Source of the DNA: Roseateles sp.
Lineage (GTDB): Bacteria > Pseudomonadota > Gammaproteobacteria > Burkholderiales > Burkholderiaceae
Length of the DNA stretch: 64,000 nucleotides
Direction: 5' to 3'
Assembly: GCA_019232985.1 (NCBI GenBank)
Contig: JAFAMW010000051.1
Location: 25,623 to 89,622 of the forward strand
The translations under genes were made by a program, and so were the position numbers. This document shows positions 1-8,771 of this stretch, piece after piece. The notes beneath the pieces were generated by a model. It saw only the letters and a program-made list of their open reading frames with translations. It was not told where the DNA came from and searched no databases. Each line of letters starts with the position of its first letter. Within the stretch, counting starts at the first letter, position 1.

Positions 1-2221
1 GCGTGCTCGAGCGGTCGACCTCGACATGGCCGCCGCGTTCCCGGGCGAGCAGGTCGAGCGAGTCCATCGGCAGGATGCCGCGGTCCCACAGCGAGCCGCG
101 GTAGCTGCTGTAGCGGCCGCGCTCCTGGGCCAGCTCGGTCGAGGCCTGGTAGGCGTAGTAGCAGATCGCCTCCATCGAGCGGTCGGCGAACTCGACGGCG
201 GCGGCCGACGCGTAGGGCGTGCGCAGCGCGTAGAGCGCGTCCTGGAAGCCCATCAGGCCGAGGCCGACCGGGCGGTGGCGCAGGTTCGAGTCGCGCGCCT
301 TCTTGACGGCGTAGTAGTTGATGTCGATCACGTTGTCGAGCATGCGCATCGCCGTCGAGACGGTCCGGCGCAGCTTGTCGTGGTCGATCGCGCCGTCCTT
401 CAAGTGCTGGACCAGGTTGACCGAGCCGAGGTTGCACACGGCGATCTCGGTGTCGTTGGTGTTCAGCGTGATCTCGGTGCACAGGTTCGACGAGTGCACG
501 ACGCCGACATGCTGCTGCGGCGAGCGCACGTTGCACGCGTCCTTGAACGTGATCCAGGGGTGGCCGGTCTCGAACAGCATGGTCAGCATCTTGCGCCACA
601 GGTCGCGCGCCGGCATGCGCTTGAACGGCTTGATCTCGCCGCGGTCGGCGCTCGCCTCGTAGGCGACGTAGGCGGCCTCGAACTTCGCGCCGAACAGGTC
701 GTGCAGGTCGGGGCAGCTCGACGGGCTGAACAGGGTCCAGTCGCCGCCCTCGTGGACGCGCTTCATGAACAGGTCGGGCACCCAGTTGGCCGTGTTCATG
801 TCGTGGGTGCGGCGGCGGTCGTCGCCGGTGTTCTTGCGCAGCTCGAGGAACTCCTCGATGTCGAGGTGCCAGGTCTCGAGGTAGGCGCACACGGCGCCCT
901 TGCGCTTGCCGCCCTGGTTCACGGCGACGGCCGTGTCGTTGACGACCTTGAGGAAGGGCACGACGCCCTGGCTCTTGCCGTTCGTGCCCTTGATGTGCGA
1001 GCCGAGCGCGCGAACCGGGGTCCAGTCGTTGCCCAGGCCGCCGGCGAACTTGCTCAGCAGCGCGTTCTCCTTGAGCGCCTCGTAGATGCCCTCGAGGTCG
1101 TCGGAGACCGTCGTCAGGTAGCAGCTCGACAGCTGCGAGCGGCGCGTGCCCGAGTTGAACAGCGTCGGCGTGCTCGACATGAAGTCGAACGTCGACAGCA
1201 CCTCGTAGAACTCGATCGCGCGCGTTTCGCGGTCGATCTCGTTCAGCGCGAGGCCCATCGCGACGCGCATGAAGAAGGCCTGCGGCATCTCGATGCGGGT
1301 GTCGCGCACGTGCAGGAAGTAGCGGTCGAACAGGGTCTGCAGACCGAGGTAGTCGAACTGCAGGTCGCGCTCGGGCTTGAGCGCGGCGCCGAGGCGCGCG
1401 AGGTCGAACTGGGCGAGCTTCTCGTCGAGCAGCTCGGCCTGGATGCCCTTCTTGATGAACTGGGGGAAGTACTCGGGGTAGCGCGCGGTCATCTGCGCCT
1501 GAGTGACTTCCTCGCCGAGGATCTCGCGGCGGATCGTGTGCAGCAGCAGGCGCGAGGTCGCGTGGGTGTAGCCCGGGTCCTTCTCGATCAGGGTGCGGGC
1601 GGCGAGGATCGCGGCCTTGTAGACCTCGTCGATCGGCACGCCGTCGTACAGGTTGCGCTGGGTCTCGGCGAGGATCGGCGCAGCCTTGACGTCGGCGCCG
1701 AGGCCTTCGCAGCTCGACTCGATCAGCGCCTGCAGCGCGGCGACGTCGAGCGGCACGCGCTGGCCCTTGTCCACGACCATCAGCGCCGGCAGCGCCGCGG
1801 CGGTCTCGCCCTTGGCGGCGCGCTCCTGGGCGCGGCGCTCGCGATACAGCACGTAGGCACGCGCGACCTCATGGTGGCCGCCGCGCATCAGGCCGAGCTC
1901 GACCTGGTCCTGGATGTCTTCGATATGGAAGGTGCCGCCGGCCGGGCGCGAGCGCAGCAGCGCGCGCACGACGTTCTCGGTCAGGCCGTCGACGGTCTCG
2001 CGCACGCTCGCCGAGGCCGCGCCGCTCGTGCCGTGCACCGCCAGGAAGGCCTTCATCAGGGCCACGGCGATCTTGCTCGGCTCGAAGGCCACCACCGCGC
2101 CATTGCGGCGAATGATCTGGTAGGCGTAATAGGCCGACTTCGGCGCCGGCGCGTCTGCCGTGCCGACGTTGGGCGCGCTCTCGGATCCGGCCAGACCGGC
2201 TTGGGCGACTTGGGTTTGCAT
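1..2221 (-). CDS. nrdA: Ribonucleoside-diphosphate reductase alpha subunit, class Ia (3' end beyond window)
   Basis: Catalytic large subunit of class Ia ribonucleotide reductase, which reduces ribonucleoside diphosphates to deoxyribonucleotides together with a radical-bearing beta subunit (NrdB, expected beyond the left edge). About 740 codons are in the window and the gene runs off at base 1. After a loosely conserved leader of about 25 residues comes an ATP-cone (YQIIRRNGAVVAFEPSKIA). Further on are the barrel cysteine region SSCYL, the active-site stretch NLCTEI (Asn, Cys, Glu) and the late motif YSSYRGSLWDRGILP. The ATG at 2221 is preceded by GAGGAAACAG, a good ribosome binding site. The long N-terminus with an ATP-cone fits the long NrdA type of betaproteobacteria, and the cone implies dATP feedback control. 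Identity is certain; the C-terminal redox cysteines cannot be seen. Confidence 0.96.
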   Translation of the reverse strand, partial: MQTQVAQAGLAGSESAPNVGTADAPAPKSAYYAYQIIRRNGAVVAFEPSKIAVALMKAFLAVHGTSGAASASVRETVDGLTENVVRALLRSRPAGGTFHIEDIQDQVELGLMRGGHHEVARAYVLYRERRAQERAAKGETAAALPALMVVDKGQRVPLDVAALQALIESSCEGLGADVKAAPILAETQRNLYDGVPIDEVYKAAILAARTLIEKDPGYTHATSRLLLHTIRREILGEEVTQAQMTARYPEYFPQFIKKGIQAELLDEKLAQFDLARLGAALKPERDLQFDYLGLQTLFDRYFLHVRDTRIEMPQAFFMRVAMGLALNEIDRETRAIEFYEVLSTFDFMSSTPTLFNSGTRRSQLSSCYLTTVSDDLEGIYEALKENALLSKFAGGLGNDWTPVRALGSHIKGTNGKSQGVVPFLKVVNDTAVAVNQGGKRKGAVCAYLETWHLDIEEFLELRKNTGDDRRRTHDMNTANWVPDLFMKRVHEGGDWTLFSPSSCPDLHDLFGAKFEAAYVAYEASADRGEIKPFKRMPARDLWRKMLTMLFETGHPWITFKDACNVRSPQQHVGVVHSSNLCTEITLNTNDTEIAVCNLGSVNLVQHLKDGAIDHDKLRRTVSTAMRMLDNVIDINYYAVKKARDSNLRHRPVGLGLMGFQDALYALRTPYASAAAVEFADRSMEAICYYAYQASTELAQERGRYSSYRGSLWDRGILPMDSLDLLARERGGHVEVDRSST

Positions 2222-2837
2222 CTGTTTCCTCTGCACGATGTTTCAACGGGGAATGCGCAGCTCTCGACGCGAACGCTTGACGCGCCTGAGTTGCGGTATT
2301 CCGTGGGTTTCGTCTTCAGCCGGCTGGCAGCACCGAGTTGCTGCCGCGGCGGGCCTTTGAATGGCGCCCTCGACCCATGCCGGGCCCAGGGACTGGGCAC
2401 TGATCCGTACGCCTGCCTTGCTCTCAATTCGATGCGAGCCAGAGGCGCGCCGAGGCTTGGCAGCAATGGCGCTACAGGTGTCAGTGCCGAGTCCGCAGGA
2501 TAGCATGGAGAGACACTATATCTGTGGCATCCAGCCCCTTCAAGCGCTACGGGTAGCGTGCAAATCGCCTTGACAGCCCGGACGTTTTTTGCCCTCCGGC
2601 GGTCTCGCAAGGTATGCCGACCAGACCCATCGGCCGCGCGCCCCGATGGCATCGGCAACGCGCCGGCCGACCCCGCATGAACAGTGGGTTAGCTCCCCGA
2701 AGCAGCGCGGCAACCCGCGCCAATGCGTGCTCGCTCCGCGGAGCCTGCTCGCCCACGTTGCCGCGACCTCGGCCAACATGGGTGCCGCCGAAGGTCACAC
2801 TTTCTTTCACCATTGGGACAAGTCCCAGGGCGTTTCG
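2222..2837. other. Intergenic region between pilR and nrdA
   Basis: This 616-base stretch separates two minus-strand genes. It holds the nrdA promoter (2513-2559) and an untranslated leader of about 290 bases. A perfect palindrome, GGGACAAGTCCC, lies at 2815-2826 just after the pilR stop, with no T-tract, so it is not a convincing terminator. I see no tRNA, riboswitch or conserved reading frame. Short open frames here have atypical composition and no recognisable product. Confidence 0.6.
2513..2559 (-). promoter_or_regulatory. nrdA promoter with a candidate pair of NrdR boxes
   Basis: On the minus strand, -35 TTGAAG (2543-2538) and -10 TATAGT (2520-2515) are exactly 17 bases apart, about 290 bases before nrdA. 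Two 16-base sites overlap this promoter: 2513-2528, whose minus-strand right half TATAGTGT matches the published NrdR box half-site, and 2544-2559, which contains the perfect palindrome CGCTAC-GG-GTAGCG. They start 31 bases apart, the spacing known for paired NrdR boxes upstream of nrd operons. The promoter is seen directly; NrdR binding is inferred. The second site keeps the CTA...TAG core but not the AT-rich centre. Confidence 0.6.
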
Positions 2838-4325
2838 TCAGCCGTTCGGATCGCCGCCGACCGTGATCCCCAGGCGCGCCATGCGATAGCGCATCTGCCG
2901 AAGCGACAAGCCCAGGCTCGCGCCGGCCGCCGTGCGGTTGAAGCGATGCTGCTCGAGCGCCCGCATCAGGATGCGGCGCTCGACCTCGTCGAGGTAGGTC
3001 GCGAGGTCGGCGGGCAGCTCGTCCTCAGCGACCTGGACGGACGCAGCCGGGGCCCGCGCGTCCGGCATGTCCAGCGCGCCGAACTGGCTGTCGTCGAGCG
3101 CCGCATCGAGCAGCGCCTCCGGCAGCCCGAGGTCATCGACGTCGATGAACTCGCCGCCCGAGAGCGCCAGCGCGCGATGCAGAAGGTTCTCGAGTTCGCG
3201 CACATTGCCGGGGAAGGCATAGCGCGCGAGCCGCGCCTGCGCGGCCGGCGTCAGCTGGGGCGTCGGCGTGACGCCCGCGTCCTGGGCGATGCGCGCCAGC
3301 ACGCGCTCGCTGATCAGCGGCACGTCCTCGATGCGCTCGCGCAGCGGCGGCACGCGCACCTGGATGACGTTGAGCCGGTAGAACAAATCCTGGCGGAAGC
3401 GCCCCGCCGCCACTTCGGCGCCCAGGTCCTTGTGGGTCGCGCTGAGGATGCGCACATTGACGGGCGCCTCGGCCACGGCGCCGACGGGCCGCACCGAGCG
3501 CTCCTGGATCGCGCGCAGCAGCTTGCTCTGCATCGCCAGGGGCAGGTCGCCGATTTCATCGAGGAAGAGCGTGCCGCCGTCCGCGGCCTGGAAGAAACCT
3601 TCGCGGTCCTCGTTGGCGCCCGTGAAGGCGCCTTTGCGGTAGCCGAAGAATTCGGCCTCGAGCAGCTGCTCGGGAATGGCACCGCAGTTGACCGCGACGA
3701 AACGCTGCCGCGCCCGCGCGCTGATGTCGTGGACAGCGCGCGCCACCAGTTCCTTGCCTGTGCCCGACTCGCCCTGCAGCAGCACCGGCGCCATGCTGCG
3801 CGCAACCTTCTCGACCATCTCGCGAACCTGCTGGATGGCGCTGGACTGGCCCGCCAGGCGCGCCAGCGCCGGAGCCGGCGCTGCTGCAACCGGCGCCGCC
3901 GGAGCCGTGCTGCGCGGCGCTGTCCCGGTCGATGCCGAAGGCGCCGCCGCCCCACGCCCCAGCGCCGACGCGACGACCAGGCGGAACTGGCGCAGGTCCA
4001 CGGGCTTGGTCAGGTAGTCGTAGGCACCGGCCTTGAGCGCCTCGACGGCGTTCTCGGGCGAGCCGAAGGCCGTGATGACGATGGCCTTCTCGGCGCGCCG
4101 GCCCTGCTCGAGCCAGGCCAGCAGGTCCAGGCCGCTGCCATCGGGCAGGCGCATGTCGGTGATGACAAGGTGATAGGTCTGCCGCTCCAGGCTCGCGAGC
4201 GCCTCGCCGACGGTGCCGGCCGTATCGATCTCGTAGCCGTCGCGCAGCAGGCTCAGCTCGTAGAGGTCGCGCAGGTCGGGCTCGTCATCGACGACGAGCA
4301 GGCGTGTCTGGCTGGCGTTGCTCAC
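2838..4325 (-). CDS. pilR: Sigma-54-dependent response regulator PilR (NtrC family)
   Basis: Response regulator of 495 residues that activates sigma-54 promoters, classically pilA, when phosphorylated by PilS. An N-terminal receiver domain (about 8-118) has acidic pocket D13/D14, phospho-acceptor D57 and K107. An Ala/Pro-rich linker leads to an AAA+ domain with Walker A GESGTGKE (185-192) and the sigma-54 contact loop GAFTGA (232-237). The C-terminal Fis-type helix-turn-helix includes [20 protein letters not shown]. The gene follows pilS by 24 bases on the same strand, so the two are an operon. No pilA-type major pilin gene is in the window, so its target lies elsewhere. Complete, with all key residues present. 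Confidence 0.95.
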   Translation of the reverse strand: MSNASQTRLLVVDDEPDLRDLYELSLLRDGYEIDTAGTVGEALASLERQTYHLVITDMRLPDGSGLDLLAWLEQGRRAEKAIVITAFGSPENAVEALKAGAYDYLTKPVDLRQFRLVVASALGRGAAAPSASTGTAPRSTAPAAPVAAAPAPALARLAGQSSAIQQVREMVEKVARSMAPVLLQGESGTGKELVARAVHDISARARQRFVAVNCGAIPEQLLEAEFFGYRKGAFTGANEDREGFFQAADGGTLFLDEIGDLPLAMQSKLLRAIQERSVRPVGAVAEAPVNVRILSATHKDLGAEVAAGRFRQDLFYRLNVIQVRVPPLRERIEDVPLISERVLARIAQDAGVTPTPQLTPAAQARLARYAFPGNVRELENLLHRALALSGGEFIDVDDLGLPEALLDAALDDSQFGALDMPDARAPAASVQVAEDELPADLATYLDEVERRILMRALEQHRFNRTAAGASLGLSLRQMRYRMARLGITVGGDPNG

Positions 4326-4349
4326 TGATGGATCCTTGGCGCTGGGCGC

Positions 4350-6131
4350 TCATGGGGTGGGGACGCGCGGCAGGCGCACCGAGAACTCGTTGCCGTCACG
4401 GCCCTGCCAGCTACGGCGGCGGTACTGGATGCGTGCGCCGTAGCGCTCGCAAAGTTCCCGACAAATATAGAGGCCGAGCCCGGAGCCGCGGCTGCGGGTC
4501 GAGAAGAAGGGCTCGAAGAGGTGCTGCTCCACCTCGGCCGGAATCGGTGCGCCGACGCTGAACACGCGCATGAAGGCGTGGCCCGGATCGTTCTCGGACG
4601 CGTCCAGCTCGACCTGCACCGACTGCGGTTCCGGGTCGGCGTGGCGCAACGCGTTGTCGAGCAGGTTGACGAGCACGCGGCGCAGGTGCTCGGGCTCGAA
4701 GGCGACGATGAGCGGGTAGGCCGGCACACTGCATCCGAGCGGGCCGGTGGAATTTTCCGGCCGGCCGTTGGTGCGCAGCCAGTCGGCACAGGTCTCGGCG
4801 ACGATGGCCGCGGCATCCAGCGGCACGGCCGTCGGCGGCGTGCCGGGCGCGACTTCCATGACGTCGTCGACGATGCGCTTGAGGCGCTGCACGTTCGACG
4901 CAATCATCTGCGTGAGGCGCTGCTGGCCCGCTTCGAGACCGTCTTCGGCCAGCAGCGCGTTGGCCTGGCCGATGGCGCTCAGCGGGTTGCGGATCTCGTG
5001 CGCGATGCCGGCTGACATCCGGCCCATGGCGGCGAGCTTTTCCTGGCGGCTGCGCGCGAGCACGAGGCGGTTGTCCTCGAGGAACAGCACGCACAGGTCC
5101 TCGCTGCCCTCGGCCTCGCGGCGGCGCGTGAAGCGCACGCGCACGCGCAGGCTGCGCTGGATACCGTTGCCGAAGCTGACGAGCACGTCGCGCCCGGCCT
5201 CGGGCCAGCGCCCGTCGACGAACGCGCGCTCGACCGCCGACACCAGGCCGGTCCAGGCCGCGACGCCGCGCAGCCGGAACGGCGCCGCGCGCACGAGCTG
5301 GACCTGCCGCTCGGCGAGCAGCGCGCGCGCGGCCGGGTTCGCGGCGCGCACATGGCCGCGCCGGTCGACGACGAGCACGCCCTCCTGCATCTCCTCGATC
5401 ACGAGGCGATTGAGCTGGGCCTGCTGGCGCGCGACCTCGAGGCTGCCGCGCGCGGCGCGCTCCTCGCGCGCGAGCCGCGACGCCATCTCGCCGGCGAGCA
5501 GGGTGACGACGAAAAAGCCGCTGCCGACGAGTCCGGCCTGGGTCAGGCGCAAGCCGACGTCGGCGCCGCCGAGCACGCCGGCGAGCGCGACGCCGAGCAT
5601 CACGAGCGTCGCGAGCGCCGCCGTCGCGAGCGCGAGCAGGCGCGGCGTCATCACGCCGGCCATCAGCATCGGCAGCACGAACAGCGCGCTGTAGCTGACG
5701 CCGGCGCCGCCGTCGAGCACGTGCAGCGCGCTGAACACGAGCAGGTCGAAGCCGATGCTCGCGAGCCAGTGGCGGCCGACATGGCCGAGGCGCGCCGGCG
5801 TCGCGCCGCGCTGCAGGCGCGGCAGCAGCCACAGCACGACGGTCTCGGCCGCGTAGAACATGCATGCGGACAGGACCAGGTGGCGCGGCGGTGAGCCGAG
5901 CGCCGCGGCGATCCACTGCGCGAGCAGCAGCACGAGGCCGAGCGCCGCGCGCGCGCCGAGGAAGGCGCGGTACAGGCGCACGAAGCCGGTCAAGCCGGGT
6001 TCGGCGCCGGCCGCGGCCTCGTCGTCGAGCGCGTCGAAGCCGCCGGCGGCGTCGCCGGCCGCCGCCTCGAACGAGATCGCGTCGCGCGCCGGCTCGGGCC
6101 CGAACCAGGACGAAGTCCTGGCGTCAGCCAT
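4350..6131 (-). CDS. pilS: Sensor histidine kinase PilS
   Basis: Membrane sensor kinase of 593 residues that controls PilR. The N-terminal third has about six hydrophobic segments (roughly residues 50-240). A PAS-like stretch (LVIEEMQEGVLVVDRRGHVRA begins it) precedes the dimerisation domain with H378 in AHEIRNPLSAIG, then an ATPase domain with N-box N489 and G-box GSGLGL (549-554). The G1 box, normally DxGxG, reads FSVGAPIP and has no aspartate, which is unusual. The start overlaps the end of the small zinc-ribbon gene by 8 bases. Together with pilR and the two upstream genes it forms one minus-strand operon. Assignment is from domain order plus adjacency to pilR. Confidence 0.93.
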   Translation of the reverse strand: MADARTSSWFGPEPARDAISFEAAAGDAAGGFDALDDEAAAGAEPGLTGFVRLYRAFLGARAALGLVLLLAQWIAAALGSPPRHLVLSACMFYAAETVVLWLLPRLQRGATPARLGHVGRHWLASIGFDLLVFSALHVLDGGAGVSYSALFVLPMLMAGVMTPRLLALATAALATLVMLGVALAGVLGGADVGLRLTQAGLVGSGFFVVTLLAGEMASRLAREERAARGSLEVARQQAQLNRLVIEEMQEGVLVVDRRGHVRAANPAARALLAERQVQLVRAAPFRLRGVAAWTGLVSAVERAFVDGRWPEAGRDVLVSFGNGIQRSLRVRVRFTRRREAEGSEDLCVLFLEDNRLVLARSRQEKLAAMGRMSAGIAHEIRNPLSAIGQANALLAEDGLEAGQQRLTQMIASNVQRLKRIVDDVMEVAPGTPPTAVPLDAAAIVAETCADWLRTNGRPENSTGPLGCSVPAYPLIVAFEPEHLRRVLVNLLDNALRHADPEPQSVQVELDASENDPGHAFMRVFSVGAPIPAEVEQHLFEPFFSTRSRGSGLGLYICRELCERYGARIQYRRRSWQGRDGNEFSVRLPRVPTP

Positions 6132-6339
6132 GCATGGCCTCGTGGATGTTGCGATGCGCCGCGCAGCAGAACGGCCCGCCGCGCCCGGGCAGCGCCTCGT
6201 CGGCGGGCAGGTGCAGGCCGCAATGGGCGCAGGCGACCACGGCCTGCGGCGGCGGGGCGTCGCGGGTGACCGTGCGCTTGCGCGCGCCGAACTTGTTGAA
6301 CAGCCAGGCGAGCCCGAGCAGCAGGAGCAGGTATTTCAT
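6124..6339 (-). CDS. Small membrane-anchored zinc-ribbon protein (PP0621-like)
   Basis: A 71-residue protein. It begins with a hydrophobic segment (MKYLLLLLGLAWLF) followed by basic residues NKFGARKR, so it is probably anchored in the inner membrane with a cytoplasmic tail. The tail has CAHCG and a later FCCAAH, a treble-clef or TRASH-like zinc-binding pattern of the type annotated as PP0621 family. Its ATG overlaps the TGA of the upstream ypjD-like gene (ATGA), and its end overlaps pilS by 8 bases, so it is translationally coupled to the pilus regulators. The function is unknown. The conserved position next to pilS suggests, but does not show, a link to pilus regulation or metal sensing. Confidence 0.82.
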   Translation of the reverse strand: MKYLLLLLGLAWLFNKFGARKRTVTRDAPPPQAVVACAHCGLHLPADEALPGRGGPFCCAAHRNIHEAMHG

Positions 6340-7139
6340 GTATTCGGAAACGGGCGGTGCAGGACGACCTCCAGCACGAAGCGCGAGCCCGCATAGGACA
6401 GCAGCAGCAGCGCCGCGCCGACGTAGATCCAGCGCGTCGCGCGCGGACCGCGCAGGCCGAAGCGGCGCCGCCCGACGAGCAGGCCCGCGACGACGGCCCA
6501 GCCGAGCAGCGCGAGCAGGGTCTTGTGGTCCCAGCGCCATTGCGGCGTGAGCCAGGCGCCGAGTGCGATCGCGAGCGTCAGCACGACCTGGCCCGCGCCG
6601 ACGAACTGGAAGGTCAGGCGCTCGAGGCGCAGCAGCGGCAGCTGCGGCGCGTCGGCCGCGGCCAGCCCCTTGTTCAGGCGCAGCCGCGCCTCGGCGCGGT
6701 TCAGCAGCACCGCGTGCAGCACGGCGGCGCCGAACAGGCCGTAGCTCGCGAGGCCGAGCAGCCAGTGCAGCGGCTCCCACGGCGAGACGCTCGGGATCGG
6801 CACGCCCTGGAACAGGTAGCCGAGCAGCACGCCGAGCGCACCGAGCAGGGCGAGCGCGCGGCGCGCGTTCGCGAGCGGCAGCAGGCGGCTCTCGATCAGG
6901 TAGACGGCGATGACCATCCACAGCGTCGCCGACAGCGCGGGCGCGAAGCCGAAGTGCGCGCGCGCGGGCGCCGCGTCGAGGCCGGCGATGTCGATCACGA
7001 GCGCCGCGAACTGCGCGGCCCAGCCGACGAGCAGCGCCTGCTGGAGCCGGCGCGGCGCCGCGCGGCCCCAGGCGACGAGCGCGTAGGCGACGAGCGCGAG
7101 CAGCGAAGCGCCGGCGAAGGCCGAGGACGATAAAATCAT
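6336..7139 (-). CDS. ypjD: CcsA/YpjD-family inner membrane protein
   Basis: Polytopic membrane protein of 267 residues with about eight hydrophobic segments, of the family of cytochrome c assembly protein CcsA and Escherichia coli YpjD (HemX-like). Seen in the sequence: LHWLLGLASYGLFGAA, a Trp-rich loop WRWDHKTLLALLGW and the C-terminal GSRFVLEVVL, which carry conserved His and Trp residues of the family. YpjD homologues lie head to head with ffh in many proteobacteria, as here (20 bases between the start codons). A role in haem handling is a family-level guess; the CcsA haem-ligating tryptophan motif is not clearly conserved. It is the first gene of the pilSR operon, coupled by ATGA to the next gene. 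Confidence 0.85.
   Translation of the reverse strand: MILSSSAFAGASLLALVAYALVAWGRAAPRRLQQALLVGWAAQFAALVIDIAGLDAAPARAHFGFAPALSATLWMVIAVYLIESRLLPLANARRALALLGALGVLLGYLFQGVPIPSVSPWEPLHWLLGLASYGLFGAAVLHAVLLNRAEARLRLNKGLAAADAPQLPLLRLERLTFQFVGAGQVVLTLAIALGAWLTPQWRWDHKTLLALLGWAVVAGLLVGRRRFGLRGPRATRWIYVGAALLLLSYAGSRFVLEVVLHRPFPNT
7131..7136 (+). promoter_or_regulatory. Candidate -10 element for ffh
   Basis: TAAAAT lies 24 bases before the ffh ATG, within the first codons of the divergent ypjD-like gene. No good -35 is visible at the proper distance. The surrounding AT-rich patch stands out against the GC-rich neighbourhood, so it is probably the shared divergent promoter region. Confidence 0.35.
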
Positions 7140-7159
7140 GGATCACAGTTTAATTTGCT

Positions 7160-8551
7160 ATGGCCTCCAACCTGACCGACCGCCTGAGTCGCCTCGTCAA
7201 GACGATGCGCGGCCAGGCCCGCATCACCGAGAGCAACGTCCAGGACATGCTGCGCGAAGTGCGCATGGCCCTGCTCGAGGCCGACGTGGCCCTGCCGGTC
7301 GTGCGCGACTTCGTCGCGCGCGTCAAGGAGCGCGCGCTCGGCGCCGAAGTCGTCGGCTCGCTGACGCCGGGCCAGACCCTCGTCAGCGTGGTCCACAAGG
7401 AACTCGCCGCGACGATGGGCGAAGGCGTCGCCGACATCAACCTCGCGGCCCAGCCGCCGGCCGTGATCCTGATGGCCGGTCTGCAGGGCGCGGGCAAGAC
7501 CACGACGACGGCCAAGCTCGCCAAGCACCTGATCGAGAAGCGCAAGAAAAAGGTGCTGACGGTCAGCGCCGACGTCTACCGCCCGGCCGCGATCGAGCAG
7601 CTCAAGACCGTCACGGCCCAGGCCGGCGCCGAGTGGTTCGCGTCGAGCCCCGAGCAAAAGCCGCGCGAGATCGCGCTGGCCGCGCTCGACTATGCCAAGC
7701 GCCACTACTTCGACGTGCTGCTCGTCGACACGGCCGGCCGCCTCGCGATCGACGCGGCGCTGATGGCCGAGATCCGCGACCTGCACGCGGCGCTGAACCC
7801 GATCGAGACCCTGTTCGTCGTCGACGCGATGCAGGGTCAGGACGCCGTCAACACGGCCAAGGCCTTCAAGGAGGCGCTGCCCCTGAGCGGCGTGATCCTG
7901 ACCAAGCTCGACGGCGACTCGCGCGGCGGCGCCGCCCTGTCGGTGCGCCAGGTCACGGGCGCGCCGATCAAGTTCGCCGGCGTGTCCGAGAAGATCGACG
8001 GCCTCGAGGTCTTCGACGCCGAGCGCCACGCGGGCCGCGTGCTCGGCATGGGCGATATCGTCGCCCTCGTCGAAGAGGTCACCAAGGGCGTGGACATGGC
8101 CTCGGCGGCCAAGCTCGCCGAGAAGATCAAGTCCGGCGACGGCTTCGACCTCAACGACTTTCTCGGCCAGATCTCGCAGATGAAGAAGATGGGCGGCCTG
8201 TCGACGCTGATGGACAAGCTGCCGACCCAGATGACGGCCAAGGTCGGCGCGGCCGACGCCGACCGCGCCGAGCGCGACATGCGCCGCATGGAGGGCATCC
8301 TCAGCGCGATGACGGCCAAGGAGCGCGCGACGCCGCGCCTGCTGCTCGACGACAAGAGCAAGGCGAGCCGCAAGCGCCGCATCGCGAGCGGCGCGGGCGT
8401 GCGGGTCCAGGACGTCAACCGCCTGCTCAATCAGTACGACCAGATGGCCGGCATGATGAAGAAGATGCGCGGCAGCGGGATGATGAAGATGCTCAAGAAG
8501 ATGGGCGGCCTCAAGGCCCTCGGCGGCATGATGCCGCCGGGCCTCAAGTAG
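7160..8551 (+). CDS. ffh: Signal recognition particle protein Ffh
   Basis: GTPase of the signal recognition particle, 463 residues. It binds signal sequences emerging from ribosomes together with 4.5S RNA and delivers them to FtsY. The N-terminal helical domain begins MASNLTDRLSRLVKTMRGQ. The G domain carries the P-loop GLQGAGKTTT (about 108-117), DTAGRLAID and the guanine motif TKLDGDSRGG. The C-terminal M domain is methionine-rich (MAGMMKKMRGSGMMKML) and ends in MMPPGLK. Length and motif order are standard. It is followed by about 200 bases without a gene, then the pilBCD cluster. Confidence 0.98.
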   Translation: MASNLTDRLSRLVKTMRGQARITESNVQDMLREVRMALLEADVALPVVRDFVARVKERALGAEVVGSLTPGQTLVSVVHKELAATMGEGVADINLAAQPPAVILMAGLQGAGKTTTTAKLAKHLIEKRKKKVLTVSADVYRPAAIEQLKTVTAQAGAEWFASSPEQKPREIALAALDYAKRHYFDVLLVDTAGRLAIDAALMAEIRDLHAALNPIETLFVVDAMQGQDAVNTAKAFKEALPLSGVILTKLDGDSRGGAALSVRQVTGAPIKFAGVSEKIDGLEVFDAERHAGRVLGMGDIVALVEEVTKGVDMASAAKLAEKIKSGDGFDLNDFLGQISQMKKMGGLSTLMDKLPTQMTAKVGAADADRAERDMRRMEGILSAMTAKERATPRLLLDDKSKASRKRRIASGAGVRVQDVNRLLNQYDQMAGMMKKMRGSGMMKMLKKMGGLKALGGMMPPGLK

Positions 8552-8723
8552 AAAGACAGGTCCGCCCGGCCGGCCGGCGCCGCGACTGTTGCGCCAAGGC
8601 CCCATCCTGACCCCGGCCAGGGGCGCAGAAGCGGTGTAAAGCCACGCCTTTGCCGGGGATCGGCCCGGACCTGCGGATTACCATGGGCAGTCGCCCTGTG
8701 TTCCCATTGACACGGGAGGCACA

Positions 8724-8771
8724 ATGACGCTTTACGCCCATACAGGTCCTGCGCCGTGGATTCCACCCTGA
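8724..8771 (+). CDS. Candidate 15-codon upstream ORF overlapping the pilB start
   Basis: An ATG at 8724 is preceded by a strong Shine-Dalgarno (GGGAGG, 8714-8719) and encodes MTLYAHTGPAPWIPP before a TGA at 8769-8771, 16 bases inside pilB. A -35-like TTGACA (8707-8712) lies just upstream without a good -10. pilB itself begins at GTG 8756 with no clear ribosome binding site, so the short frame could deliver ribosomes to it (translational coupling). The peptide is not recognised and may not matter as a product. This is inference from signal strength only. Confidence 0.3.
   Translation: MTLYAHTGPAPWIPP

Noticed and set aside
26..2503. Very long open frame antisense to nrdA (825 codons)
   Set aside because: It is a by-product of the high GC content: the opposite strand encodes a clear NrdA, and the antisense translation is low-complexity (Arg/Ala/Val/Glu) with no domain.
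2815..2826. Palindrome GGGACAAGTCCC as a pilR terminator
   Set aside because: Stem of only five bases once the loop is allowed for, and no T-run follows on the minus strand.
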